From Chthonobacter albigriseus (GTDB lineage Bacteria > Pseudomonadota > Alphaproteobacteria > Rhizobiales > Pleomorphomonadaceae), in NCBI RefSeq assembly GCF_013839445.1, contig NZ_JACDIT010000008.1, positions 62,001 through 126,000 on the forward strand: DNA of 64,000 nucleotides, in the 5' to 3' direction. This document shows, piece by piece, positions 29,098-37,689 of this stretch (position 1 is the first letter of the stretch; every line of letters starts with the position of its first letter). The notes beneath the pieces are model-generated. The model was not told the DNA's origin. It did not search any database and was given only the letters and a program-made list of their open reading frames with translations. The position numbers and the translations under genes were made by a program.

Positions 29098-29625
29098 ATG
29101 AACGCGGTCGCAAAGCATGAGGGCGATCCTCTCAAGGCGAAGTTCCTCGGCGGCATGAGCTCGGCCGCCGCCACGGTCAACGTGGTGACCACGGACGGGC
29201 CGGCCGGACGCTTCGGCGTGACCGTTTCGGCGATGTCGTCGGTGTCGGCTGACATGGAGCAGCCGACGCTGCTGGTCTGCGTGCACGAGCGGAGCGCCAC
29301 GGCCGGGGCGATCCTCGCCAACGGCGTATTCTGCGTCAACGTCCTGCGCGACGACCAGGCCGAGGTCGCCGACGTCTTCGCCGGACGACGGCCCGCAGAG
29401 GCCGGCGACAAGTTCTCCGGCATCGGCTGGACGCCCGGGACGACCGGCGCCCCTGCCCTCGCGGGCGCGCTCGTGGTGTTCCACTGCCGCCTCCTCAGCC
29501 ACCAGCAGGTCGGCACCCACCATGTGCTGATCGGCGCGGTGGAGGACGTGACCCGGGGGCACGCCGGCCTGCCGCTGATCTATCAGGATCGGTCCTACGG
29601 CCGGCCGGCGCGCCTCTCCCCCTGA
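29098..29625 (+). CDS. Flavin reductase (HpaC/RutF-like) domain protein
   Basis: A 175-residue NAD(P)H:flavin reductase that feeds reduced flavin to the monooxygenase. The family split-barrel is recognisable from FLGGMSSAAATVNVVTT, GVTVSAMSSVSADMEQPTLLVCV and the conserved GVFCVNVL strand (about residues 77-84), with the C-terminal HHVLIGAVEDV. The start was set at ATG 29098 with AAAGGG 7 bases upstream; a much longer frame upstream only shadows the monooxygenase. It is followed 29 bases later by the RidA gene. Confidence 0.9.
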   Translation: MNAVAKHEGDPLKAKFLGGMSSAAATVNVVTTDGPAGRFGVTVSAMSSVSADMEQPTLLVCVHERSATAGAILANGVFCVNVLRDDQAEVADVFAGRRPAEAGDKFSGIGWTPGTTGAPALAGALVVFHCRLLSHQQVGTHHVLIGAVEDVTRGHAGLPLIYQDRSYGRPARLSP

Positions 29626-29654
29626 TCCCCAGCCCCCTTCCCCAAGGATCGACG

Positions 29655-30071
29655 ATGGCCGTCCACAAGCGCATCCGCCCGTTCAACACCGGCGCGACCT
29701 ATCCGGAGCAGAAGCTCGACAACGATCTCTGCCAGGTGGTGGTGGCCAAGGGCACCTTCGTTTTCTGCCGGGGACAGATCGGGCAGAACCTCGACACCAG
29801 CGAAAGCGTCGGCATCGGCGATGCGGCCGCCCAGACCGAGCAGGCGATGGCCAACATCAAGATGCTGCTGGAGGAGGCGGGGTCCGACCTCTCGCACATC
29901 TGCAAGATCACCATCTACATCGTCGATCCGCGCTACCGGGAACCGGTGTACCGGGTGGTCGGCAAGTGGCTGAAGGGCGTGTTCCCGGTCTCCACCGGCA
30001 TCGTGGTGTCCGGCCTCGCCCGTCCGGAATGGCTGGTGGAAGTGGACGCCACCGCCGTGATCCCGGAGTGA
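29655..30071 (+). CDS. RidA-family (YjgF/YER057c/UK114) enamine/imine deaminase
   Basis: A 138-residue RidA-fold protein. Members hydrolyse reactive enamines and imines, or act as aminoacrylate deaminase like RutC. Arg123 in SGLARPEW and Glu129 in VEVDATAV correspond by eye to the catalytic Arg and the conserved Glu. It is longer at the N-terminus than the classic 128-residue form. ATG 29655 has AAGGA 6 bases upstream. Next to a flavin monooxygenase/reductase pair it may clear an aminoacrylate-like product of ring cleavage. Confidence 0.92.
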   Translation: MAVHKRIRPFNTGATYPEQKLDNDLCQVVVAKGTFVFCRGQIGQNLDTSESVGIGDAAAQTEQAMANIKMLLEEAGSDLSHICKITIYIVDPRYREPVYRVVGKWLKGVFPVSTGIVVSGLARPEWLVEVDATAVIPE

Positions 30072-30075
30072 GTCG

Positions 30076-30750
30076 ATGACCTTTTCGATCTCCGCCCGCT
30101 GCCCGCGCACCGGCGCCTTCGGCATCGCCATCTCGTCTTCCTCGCCGGCGGTGGCGGCGCGCTGCTCGCACGCGCGGGCCGGCGTCGGGGTGGCGGCGAG
30201 CCAGAACATCACCGATCCGCGGCTGGGGCAGCGGGCGCTGGAGCTGATGGCGGAGGGCCTTTCCGCGGATGCGGCGCTCACCGCTCTTCTGGATGGTTAT
30301 CCGCACGGCGCGTACCGCCAGCTGGCGCTGGTCGACGCCGACGGCGGTGTCGCCTTCCATTCCGGAGAGAAGGCGCTCGGCACGGTCGGCGCGGCGATCG
30401 GCTCCGGTGTGATCGCGATCGGCAACCTGCTCGCCCACGCAGGCGTTCCGCAGGCGATGGTGGAGGCCTATGAAGCGGCACGCGGGCCGTTTCCGTCGCG
30501 GCTGCTGGCGGGGCTGGAAGGCGGACTGGCGGCGGGCGGCGAGGCGGGCCCGGTTCATTCGGCCGGGCTTCTGGTGGTGCGCGACGTTCCCTGGCCGATC
30601 GCCGACCTCCGGGTCGACTGGGCCGACGACGACCCGATCGGCGCGCTGCGGCGGCTCTGGGACATCTACGCGCCGCAGCTCGAGGCCTACGTCACGCGCG
30701 GACTGGACCCGACTGAGGCGCCGAGCTTCGGCGTGCCGGGCGACCCCTGA
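30076..30750 (+). CDS. DUF1028 family protein (putative Ntn-hydrolase-fold amidase)
   Basis: A 224-residue DUF1028 protein. The start TFSISARCPRTGAFGIAISSSSPAVAARC is characteristic, as is the later ASQNITDPRLGQRALELM. The family is thought to adopt an Ntn-hydrolase-like fold; no reaction is firmly established. It starts 4 bases after the RidA stop, with GGAG upstream, so the two are co-translated. RidA and DUF1028 neighbours are a recurrent pairing in catabolic operons. Its last 64 bases overlap the 3' end of the convergent glycosyltransferase gene. Confidence 0.9.
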   Translation: MTFSISARCPRTGAFGIAISSSSPAVAARCSHARAGVGVAASQNITDPRLGQRALELMAEGLSADAALTALLDGYPHGAYRQLALVDADGGVAFHSGEKALGTVGAAIGSGVIAIGNLLAHAGVPQAMVEAYEAARGPFPSRLLAGLEGGLAAGGEAGPVHSAGLLVVRDVPWPIADLRVDWADDDPIGALRRLWDIYAPQLEAYVTRGLDPTEAPSFGVPGDP

Positions 30751-31874
30751 GCCGGCGCCATGTCTGCAACATCAGGCAGGGCCCGCGAAAGTCCGGATTC
30801 ATCGACTTCACAGAGCCGCTGGAAGCGCGCGGTCTGGAAGCGGCCGATCGGGCCGCGCGAGGCAAACTCCAGCGGGTCGGCTTCCAGGTAGGGTATCCTC
30901 GGCTCCGGCTCCCGATTGCGCAGCAGCCTGATCGGGTTCAACGAGCCGATGAGGTTCATGACGAAGTGCTTGCCCATCCGAAGAAGCACCGGCGGGTCCA
31001 GGCGCGCCAGTTCCCAGGTGGACGCGAAGAAGCGGTCGAAACGGCGCGCCCTCAAGAAGTTGACGCGGGCATAGTGGAGCGCCCCCGCCATGATCCAGCG
31101 CCTGGTCTCCTCGGACAGCTGGGGATTGGCCTCCAGATGGTTGCGGGTGGTGGCGATCATGCCCTCGGCCATTCGCGCCCGGTTGCTGGACATGCTGCCT
31201 TCATAGACGCGGTAGCCAACCAGGAACTCGGGCACGAAGGCCACCTTGTAGCGGGCGACGATCTTCATCTCGAAGTCGAAATCCTCGCAGCCGCCGATCC
31301 CCGCGGCGCGGTAGGAGCTGTCGTAGCCGCCGACCGCCAGCGCAGCGTCTCGGCGCACCAGAAGGGCGCTGCCGTTGCCGACGCTCTTGAAATAAAAATG
31401 CCGGGCAAGGATATCGCCGCTGTAGATCACGGTGGCGCCCTGGCTGATGACGTCGTCGAACTCGTCAATCCGGCGGTGGAGCGTGAACACAGCGCCCCAT
31501 TCCGGGCCGTTGCAGCTTCGCAGAGCATCCACCTGCCGACGGATCTTCTCGGGATGCCAGAGATCGTCGGCGTCGAGGAAGGCGACGAGTTCTCCGGCGG
31601 CGGCGGCAAGACCGGCGTTGCGGGCGGCGGCCACACCGCCGTTCGGCGTGTTCAGGATCCGGATGCGCGGATCCGACGCCGCAAACTCCTGAGCGATACT
31701 CAGAGTCGAATCCGTCGACCCGTCGTTGACGATCAGGATCTCGACGGTGCGGTAGCTTTGATGAACTGCCGTGCGGAGCGTTCTCGCCAGATAGGTTTCA
31801 GCGTTGTACGCCGGTATGATTATGCTCACCAACGGATCTTGGCGATCTCCAGCGATCTCTTCACTTCCATGCAT
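30687..31874 (-). CDS. Family 2 glycosyltransferase
   Basis: A 395-residue GT-A enzyme transferring a sugar from a nucleotide donor in glycan assembly. VSIIIPAYNAETYLART opens the fold, VNDGSTDST (50-57) is the nucleotide-binding strand and DADD (101-104) the metal-binding DXD motif; GGCEDFDFEMK around residue 205 carries the ED catalytic base region. The C-terminal 60 residues are unlike the family and lie partly over the 3' end of the convergent DUF1028 gene. AAGG precedes ATG 31874. It is divergent from the UDP-xylose synthase-like gene, together forming part of a glycan cassette. Confidence 0.9.
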   Translation of the reverse strand: MHGSEEIAGDRQDPLVSIIIPAYNAETYLARTLRTAVHQSYRTVEILIVNDGSTDSTLSIAQEFAASDPRIRILNTPNGGVAAARNAGLAAAAGELVAFLDADDLWHPEKIRRQVDALRSCNGPEWGAVFTLHRRIDEFDDVISQGATVIYSGDILARHFYFKSVGNGSALLVRRDAALAVGGYDSSYRAAGIGGCEDFDFEMKIVARYKVAFVPEFLVGYRVYEGSMSSNRARMAEGMIATTRNHLEANPQLSEETRRWIMAGALHYARVNFLRARRFDRFFASTWELARLDPPVLLRMGKHFVMNLIGSLNPIRLLRNREPEPRIPYLEADPLEFASRGPIGRFQTARFQRLCEVDESGLSRALPDVADMAPAQGSPGTPKLGASVGSSPRVT

Positions 31875-32057
31875 CGCGACGACCTTTTGTCAGCCTTTGC
31901 GACACATGCTAACAGGCAAATGTTTTTCTTCCGCAGCCAGACACGATAAAAATGCGATTAAACATATCGATGTATATTCACAATATGTGATGTTTCCACT
32001 TTTTCCCGACAATCGGGATGTTATGGTGAAGACCTATTGCCGATAGGGGTCTTTGCC
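31875..32057. promoter_or_regulatory. AT-rich divergent promoter region with a 13-bp palindrome
   Basis: This 183-base divergent gap is much more AT-rich than its flanks. TCACAATATGTGA (31978-31990) is a perfect inverted repeat (TCACA-N3-TGTGA), a plausible binding site for a dimeric regulator, though the factor cannot be named. No unambiguous -35/-10 pair was fixed for either gene. Confidence 0.45.
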
Positions 32058-33035
32058 GTGAAGAACATACTAGTTGCCGGGGGATGCGGTTTCATTGGCT
32101 CCCACCTCTGCGATCACCTTCTTCAACGTAGCGACGTAGGGTTGTGCGTCGTTGTCGATAATCTCTGGACCGGCCGCAAGGAGAACCTCGCCCACGTCCA
32201 GGATCCACGTCTCAAGATCGTGGTCACTGACGTCGAGGCCTTCCAGAGCGACGTTCTCTTCGACGAAGTCTACCACCTCGCCTCGCCGGCTTCGCCGCCG
32301 TGGTACATGACCGAGCCGAAGCGGACGATCTCCGCCAACCTCCTCGGCGCCATGCGGCTGCTGCACCTGCTGAAGCCCGGCGGCCAGTTTGCCTTCACCT
32401 CCACGTCGGAGGTCTACGGAGACCCCCTCGTTTCGCCGCAGCCGGAAAGCTACCGGGGTTCGGTGGATTGCACCGGCCCGCGCTCGTCCTACGACGAGAG
32501 CAAGCGGTGCACGGAGTCGCTGCTGTTCGAGATGCGCCGCACCGAGAAGCTTAACGTTCGCGTGGTGCGCCTCTTCAACGTCTACGGGCCGCGGACGCGC
32601 CCGGACGATGGGCGCGCGGTGTCGAACTTCATCACGCAGGCTCTGGCCGGCAAGCCGATCACGATCTACGGCGACGGCATGCAGTCCCGCAGCTGGGGCT
32701 ACGTGGACGACATCGTGGAAGGCCTCGCCCGCTTCTTCTGGCGGGACCAGCACGGCTACGACGGCCCGCTGAACGTGGGCAACGAGCGCGAGATCCCGGT
32801 GATCGAGGTGGCGCGCCACATCGCCCAGCTGGTGCCCGGCACCACCCTGGTCCACCGCGATCCGGTGCCGCAGGATCCCACCAACCGTCGTCCCGACCTC
32901 ACCATCGCCAGAAAGGTGTTGCCTGGCTGGGAGTGCCGGATACCCTACGAACTCGGCGTCCAGCTGAACCTGGAGTGGTTCAAGGACCACCTCAAGGCCG
33001 GCGGCCCGGACCAGCAAGACGTCCGCGTGGCCTGA
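32058..33035 (+). CDS. NAD-dependent epimerase/dehydratase, UDP-glucuronate decarboxylase (UDP-xylose synthase)-like
   Basis: A 325-residue extended SDR. It has GGCGFIGSH (residues 8-16), YHLASPASPPWY (72-83), TSTSEVYG (114-121), Tyr145/Lys149 in SYDESK, and VRLFNVYGPR. The ASPASPPWY motif and the YDESKR catalytic block resemble UDP-xylose synthases, which decarboxylate UDP-glucuronate. A related dehydratase/epimerase is possible. The start was set at GTG 32058 with AGGGG 8 bases upstream; a TTG seven codons earlier has no site. It would supply the nucleotide sugar for the neighbouring glycosyltransferase. Confidence 0.88.
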   Translation: MKNILVAGGCGFIGSHLCDHLLQRSDVGLCVVVDNLWTGRKENLAHVQDPRLKIVVTDVEAFQSDVLFDEVYHLASPASPPWYMTEPKRTISANLLGAMRLLHLLKPGGQFAFTSTSEVYGDPLVSPQPESYRGSVDCTGPRSSYDESKRCTESLLFEMRRTEKLNVRVVRLFNVYGPRTRPDDGRAVSNFITQALAGKPITIYGDGMQSRSWGYVDDIVEGLARFFWRDQHGYDGPLNVGNEREIPVIEVARHIAQLVPGTTLVHRDPVPQDPTNRRPDLTIARKVLPGWECRIPYELGVQLNLEWFKDHLKAGGPDQQDVRVA

Positions 33036-33054
33036 CGCCAAGAACGGATGACCC

Positions 33055-34845
33055 GTGGTCCGCCTGCCTGACTTCAGCTACGAGCGTTCGATCGTCTCCC
33101 TGCTCCTGAGGATGCTCGGCGGGAAACGGTTGACGCTCGTGCTCGTCGTTGTTCTCGGGCTGCTGGCGTCGGCCTTCGAAGGCGTCGGCCTCTACCTTTT
33201 CCTGCCGCTGCTCGACGCCCTGGACGGTCCGGTCGACCTTTCCCAGCTGCCGGGCTGGCTGCGCGCCGCGGTGCAGGCCATCCCGGAGGGTTGGCTGGTG
33301 CCGGCGCTCGTCGGCCTGGTGCTTCTCAGCGTGATCGCCAAGAATGCGATCGGCTATCTCAACGCGGCGGTGTTCACCTCGCTCGATACGGCCGCCGCGC
33401 ATACGATGCGCCGCGAGTTCTACAGGAGCGTCCTCCGGGCGAGCTTCGGCTTCCTCAATGGCGAGCCCTCGGGGCGGATCGCCAACGCTCTCTTCTCGGA
33501 GACCTGGCGCGCGGCGAGTGCGCTCGGCGTGGTCTATGCGCTGATCACGGACGCCACCGCGGCCGTCATCCTGATCGCCGTGCTGGCCTACATCTCGTGG
33601 TCGACCACGCTTCTGGTCATCCCCTTCGTCGGGTTGATCCTCGTCGTGCTGCAGCTGCTCACCCGGCAGGCCAAGGACCTCGGCCGCAGCGCCACCGAGG
33701 CCAACGCGGCGCTCACCAAACGCGGCTGGGAGGGCCTGGCGGGCCTGAAGACCATCCGGCTGTTCGGACGGGAGTCCTACGAGCTTGACCGCTTCGCCGC
33801 CGCCTCCGACACGGTGCGTAGGTGCTTCCGCCGGATGAACCTGATCTCGCTGACGATCCAGCCCGCCTTCGAGGTGCTGATCGCCTTCGCAGTCTGCACC
33901 TGGATCATCGTGCTGCACCAGACGGGAACCGGCCTTTCGACGCTGGCCGTGTTCCTGCTGGTGCTCTACCGGCTGCAGCCGAAGGTGCGCGGGATCATGT
34001 CGGCCCGCATCGCACTGCTGGAACATGGCAGCGCGGTGCTGGAGATCGATCGCCTGCAGCGGGCGTCGGCGGTGTCGCACATCGCTTCCGGAACGACCCC
34101 GATCCCCCGGTTCCGCCGCGAGATCCGCTTCGACAAGGTCGGCTACAGCTACCCGGGCAGCGACACGGCCAGCCTGCACGAGGTGGACCTGACGATCCGG
34201 CACAACGCCACCACCGCGGTGGTCGGCCGGTCGGGCGCGGGCAAGTCCACGCTCCTCAGCCTGGTCTGCCGGCACATGGATCCGACCTCGGGGTCGATCA
34301 CCGTGGACGGCATTCCGCTCGACGAGCTTCGGCTGGACGACTGGTACGAGCGGATCGCGGTGGTGACGCAGGAGGTCCACCTGTTCGCCGCCACCGTTCG
34401 CGACAACATCGCCTACGGCCTCGTCGGCGCCACCGATGCAGACGTCGTGGAGGCGGCGCGGCTGGCCAATGCCGACGAGTTCATCCGCGCCCTGCCCCGC
34501 GGCTACGACACCGAAGTGGGCGACCGGGGGATCCTGCTGTCCGGCGGTCAGCGGCAGCGGCTGGCGTTCGCGCGGGCGATCATCCGCAAGCCGGACCTGC
34601 TGATCCTCGACGAGGCGACCAACGCCCTCGACAGCTATGCGGAATCGCTGATCCAGGACGCGCTGCGGACGATCGGCAGCAAGGCGACCATCCTGATCGT
34701 CGCGCACCGGCTCTCCACCGTCCGCGACGCCGACGAGATCGTGGTGCTGGATGCGGGGCGGGTGGTCGAGCGCGGACCCTACGACCAGCTGATCCGGCGG
34801 CGGGGCGCTTTCGCCGAGATGATGGCGCTGCAGACCAAGGGCTGA
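33055..34845 (+). CDS. ABC-type exporter, fused permease-ATPase (MsbA/lipid-flippase type)
   Basis: A 596-residue half-transporter. Its N-terminal membrane domain has about six helices (starting LTLVLVVVLGLLASAFEGVGLYLFL), followed by an ATPase domain with Walker A GRSGAGKST (about residue 392), Q-loop VTQEVHLF, signature LSGGQRQR and Walker B LLILDEAT, plus the H-loop AHRLST. Family members flip lipid-linked glycans or export lipids and peptides. It lies 19 bases after the UDP-xylose synthase-like gene, so a role in moving a lipid-linked glycan is the best reading. The start codon is GTG. Confidence 0.9.
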   Translation: MVRLPDFSYERSIVSLLLRMLGGKRLTLVLVVVLGLLASAFEGVGLYLFLPLLDALDGPVDLSQLPGWLRAAVQAIPEGWLVPALVGLVLLSVIAKNAIGYLNAAVFTSLDTAAAHTMRREFYRSVLRASFGFLNGEPSGRIANALFSETWRAASALGVVYALITDATAAVILIAVLAYISWSTTLLVIPFVGLILVVLQLLTRQAKDLGRSATEANAALTKRGWEGLAGLKTIRLFGRESYELDRFAAASDTVRRCFRRMNLISLTIQPAFEVLIAFAVCTWIIVLHQTGTGLSTLAVFLLVLYRLQPKVRGIMSARIALLEHGSAVLEIDRLQRASAVSHIASGTTPIPRFRREIRFDKVGYSYPGSDTASLHEVDLTIRHNATTAVVGRSGAGKSTLLSLVCRHMDPTSGSITVDGIPLDELRLDDWYERIAVVTQEVHLFAATVRDNIAYGLVGATDADVVEAARLANADEFIRALPRGYDTEVGDRGILLSGGQRQRLAFARAIIRKPDLLILDEATNALDSYAESLIQDALRTIGSKATILIVAHRLSTVRDADEIVVLDAGRVVERGPYDQLIRRRGAFAEMMALQTKG

Positions 34846-34867
34846 TCCGGCGGAGGTCCGCCCGACC

Positions 34868-36346
34868 TCACGGCCGTCCCGATGCGCTGCCGTAGGGGTC
34901 GGCGGAGGAATAGCGGTTCAGCCCGTAGCGGGCAGCGTCGTTCGGCGGGCGGGCCGGCCGCTGCCTCAGCGTCTCCCAGAGCTTCATGGAAAGCGACTGG
35001 TCCTCCAGGCCGGCGGCCGGGAGGGTATTGGCGGGGATCTCGATCCGGATCTCCCCGGTTTCCTGGCTGCCCGATACCACCCAGCCGAGCTTGGGCAGGT
35101 CCAGGCGGAAGTCGGCGCGCTCGACGGGCAGCGGCACGGCCGGGGCGGTCCAGAACGGATCGACGGGCGGCTGCATGATGGCCAGCGTCAGCGACCGCAG
35201 ACCCCAATGGCAGCTGCCGGGGCCGGTGTAGCGGTCGACGAGGCGCAGATCGGTTTCCAGGTAGCCCATGGTGAGCGAGCCGTCGCGCAGGACGTCGCGT
35301 TCCACGAAGTAGGTCCAGGTGGCGTCCAGCGCGCGGCGGGCGAGGCCGGGCGGTATGGCGGCGGGATCGAGCATGGAGGCGGCGAGCACGGGGCTCGGAA
35401 CCGCGGTGCGGTAGCAGGCGCTGCGACCGAGGATCGGGATGCCCCGCGGTGAGACGAGATGGGCGGTGAGGCGGCCGCTTTCGACCAGCGCAGGGACCAG
35501 GAACGCCGGGTCGAAGTCCGGCTTCATCTGGTGAATCCAGAACAGGTCGTAGCTGATGCCCCAGGCGTTGTAGAAGTCCACCTCGCCGGTCGGCCCGTCG
35601 GTGAACCAGCCGCTTTCGCGCAGGTTGGCGATGAAGGTGCGGTATCCGTTGCGCTCGACCTGTGGAATCCGGCCGACGGTGTCCAGGAAGGTCGCCACCA
35701 CGACCTGGAACAGGTCCCAGTTGTTGCGGAAGGTGATCTCGGCGCGAACCGCCTGGAGGAGCCAGGCCGCGACCTGCGCCTGCTCGGCCTCGCCGAGCCG
35801 GTCCCAAAGCACCGGCCGGGTGAGCCAGAGGAGGCGCGCGATGTCGGCGCTTTCCACGATCCGCTGGTCGTCGCCGCGCACATCGCCCCAATAGGACGGG
35901 CCGTCGGGATCGGTTCCGGCCAGGATGCCCTGGCGCAGGACCGCGACGAGGTCCACCGGCTCGCCGCTCGCCGGGTCGGGGATCACCGCTGGCCGTCCGC
36001 TGTGGATCCAGGCGCCGAGGAGCGGCGCGGTGCGGGCGAAGCCCTCCAGGCCGCTCACCCGGAATCCGCGGTCGGACGGCAGGCCGGTGTAGTCGACGCG
36101 GGCGAAATCGGCCGAGGCGTTGGCGACGAAGCCGGCCAGGAAGTAGCCGAACAGCGCCTCGAAGCGGGCGGCGGGCGCGGCGCGGCCGTCGAGGAAGGCG
36201 GCGGCAGCGGCGCGATCGGCGGCAGTCGGCCGCTCGCTCATGGCGCGGTAGCTGGACCAACCGTCCACCGCGTCCCGACGGACGATCGCGGCGGAGAGCA
36301 CGCCGGCCAGCACCAGCACCGACAAGGCCGCGATCCACCGCCGCAT
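34868..36346 (-). CDS. DUF2264 domain protein with N-terminal membrane anchor or signal
   Basis: A 492-residue protein. MRRWIAALSVLVLAGVLSAAIV is a single N-terminal hydrophobic segment (anchor or uncleaved signal), so the bulk is periplasmic. The body matches DUF2264, notably FRNNWDLFQVV (central) and GPGSCHWGLRSLTLA followed by DPFW and PLPVE, a family usually linked to carbohydrate-active alpha-helical toroids. No verified enzyme activity is known. The start was set at ATG 36346 with GGAGG 10 bases upstream; the frame is open further but the extension lies over the LysR start region. It is convergent with the ABC exporter and belongs to the glycan cassette by position. Confidence 0.85.
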   Translation of the reverse strand: MRRWIAALSVLVLAGVLSAAIVRRDAVDGWSSYRAMSERPTAADRAAAAAFLDGRAAPAARFEALFGYFLAGFVANASADFARVDYTGLPSDRGFRVSGLEGFARTAPLLGAWIHSGRPAVIPDPASGEPVDLVAVLRQGILAGTDPDGPSYWGDVRGDDQRIVESADIARLLWLTRPVLWDRLGEAEQAQVAAWLLQAVRAEITFRNNWDLFQVVVATFLDTVGRIPQVERNGYRTFIANLRESGWFTDGPTGEVDFYNAWGISYDLFWIHQMKPDFDPAFLVPALVESGRLTAHLVSPRGIPILGRSACYRTAVPSPVLAASMLDPAAIPPGLARRALDATWTYFVERDVLRDGSLTMGYLETDLRLVDRYTGPGSCHWGLRSLTLAIMQPPVDPFWTAPAVPLPVERADFRLDLPKLGWVVSGSQETGEIRIEIPANTLPAAGLEDQSLSMKLWETLRQRPARPPNDAARYGLNRYSSADPYGSASGRP

Positions 36347-36481
36347 CGTCCAGGCGCCTCCGTTCACGTTGTTGCTGTGCAAGGTACAGCATCGCTTGCG
36401 GCCGTCCCACCCGCGTTCGCGGCCCCGTGTCGGATTGCCATCGCAGGCGCGCTCGGGCAAGGTTCCCCAGGCGGGGGCGGC

Positions 36482-37480
36482 ATGCGTTTCACCTTCAGGC
36501 AGCTGGAGTATTTCATCGCGGCGGGGGAGACCGGCTCGATCACGCTCGCCTCCGAGCGGATCAACATTTCCCAGCCTTCGATCTCCACCGCGATCTCCCA
36601 GCTGGAGCAGGAACTCGGCGTCCAGCTCTTCATCCGCCATCACGCGCAAGGGCTATCGCTGACGCCGGCAGGCCGGGTGCTGCTGGGCGACGCCAAGCGG
36701 TTGATCGAGCAGGCGGAGGGTCTCTACACATCCGCCTCGGAGGTGACCGACCAGATCCGGGGGCGGCTTTCCGTCGGCTGCCTGGTGACGCTGGCGCCGA
36801 TGGTGCTGCCGGAGCTCAGCTACTCGTTCACCGCCGCCTTTCCGGCGACCACCGTCCGGCATCACGAGAACCACCAGGAATGGCTGCTGGAGGGGCTCAG
36901 GCGGTCGGAGATCGACGTGGCGATCACCTACGACCTGCAGATCCCGGAGGGCATAGCGTTCACCCCGCTCGTCCAGTTGCCGGCGCACGTGGTGGTGAGC
37001 GAGTCGCACCCGTTCGCGCGGCTCTCGGCGGTGACGCTGCAGGAACTGGCCGGCGAGCCGCTGATCCTCCTCGACCTGCCGATGAGCAGGGAGTATTTCC
37101 TCGCCCTCTTCATGGCGGTCGGGATCCAGCCGACGGTGCATTCGCGTTCCAGCCACCAGGACGTGGTGCGCACGATGGTCGCCAACGGCTACGGCTACAC
37201 GCTCGCCAACGTGCGGCCCCGGTCGGACTTCGCGCTCGACGGGCGGAAGGTTGTGCGGGTGCGGCTGGCGGGCGACCACCGGCCGATGACGATGGGGCTG
37301 GTGACGCTCGCGCGGCTTAAGAAATCGCGGCTGCTGGAGGCGTTCGAGCGGCACTGCCAGTCGTTCATCTCGGACGCCTACATCCCCGGCATGGTGGCAC
37401 CGGCACTGGAGCGGCGCTCGCTCCGCGCGAAATCGGCCGGCGACGGGGTTGGTTTTAAAAAACCGAACCAGGAAAATTGA
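36482..37480 (+). CDS. LysR-family transcriptional regulator of the amine/monooxygenase pathway
   Basis: A 332-residue LTTR. The winged helix-turn-helix is RQLEYFIAAGETGSITLASERINISQPSISTAISQLE (residues 6-42), followed by the linker and a two-lobed effector domain (GRLSVGCLVTLAPMVLP onward). ATG 36482 follows a GGGGGCGGC site. It is upstream of, and in the same direction as, the NitT/TauT-type transporter operon. Its last codons and stop (37463-37480) lie within the promoter element that also occurs at 27420-27461 before the monooxygenase operon. It therefore probably regulates both; the inducer is unknown. Confidence 0.92.
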   Translation: MRFTFRQLEYFIAAGETGSITLASERINISQPSISTAISQLEQELGVQLFIRHHAQGLSLTPAGRVLLGDAKRLIEQAEGLYTSASEVTDQIRGRLSVGCLVTLAPMVLPELSYSFTAAFPATTVRHHENHQEWLLEGLRRSEIDVAITYDLQIPEGIAFTPLVQLPAHVVVSESHPFARLSAVTLQELAGEPLILLDLPMSREYFLALFMAVGIQPTVHSRSSHQDVVRTMVANGYGYTLANVRPRSDFALDGRKVVRVRLAGDHRPMTMGLVTLARLKKSRLLEAFERHCQSFISDAYIPGMVAPALERRSLRAKSAGDGVGFKKPNQEN

Positions 37481-37492
37481 AAAGACTATTTT
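37447..37492 (+). promoter_or_regulatory. LysR-type box and promoter element upstream of the NitT/TauT-type transporter operon
   Basis: GGTT (37447-37450), GGTTTTAAAAAACC (inverted repeat, 37451-37464), CCGAACC (37463-37469), N7, TTGAAA (37477-37482), N4, TATTTT (37487-37492), TTCC. From CCGAACC through TATTTT, the order and spacing are identical to 27432-27461. The element overlaps the last codons of the LysR gene. Confidence 0.72.
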
Positions 37493-37689
37493 TTCCGACC
37501 CAAGGACGGTGATTGGATTTGCCGATCGAGACGGAGAGGGCGGCAGGAAAAGGCCGGTCCGCCGCCGGTGCGCGCTCCAGGGACGCCGATTTTCTACAAG
37601 GCGGGCCGCGCCGGACGGAATGCTCCCGCCGCTCGGCGACTGATTTCGCGCCCGGCATGAGCCGAGGCCATCCAGGGGGGTCCAAACCG
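37493..37689 (+). other. Long leader of the transporter operon
   Basis: About 200 bases separate the -10-like TATTTT from the transporter start, long enough for a structured leader. No TPP, FMN, guanidine or cobalamin riboswitch core motif was recognised. An in-frame ORF extension through this leader is Arg/Gly-rich and not signal-peptide-like, so it was not included in the CDS. Confidence 0.45.

Noticed and set aside
37493-37689. TPP or guanidine riboswitch in the leader of the NitT/TauT-type operon
   Set aside because: None of the conserved core motifs were seen; only GC-rich sequence of unclear structure.
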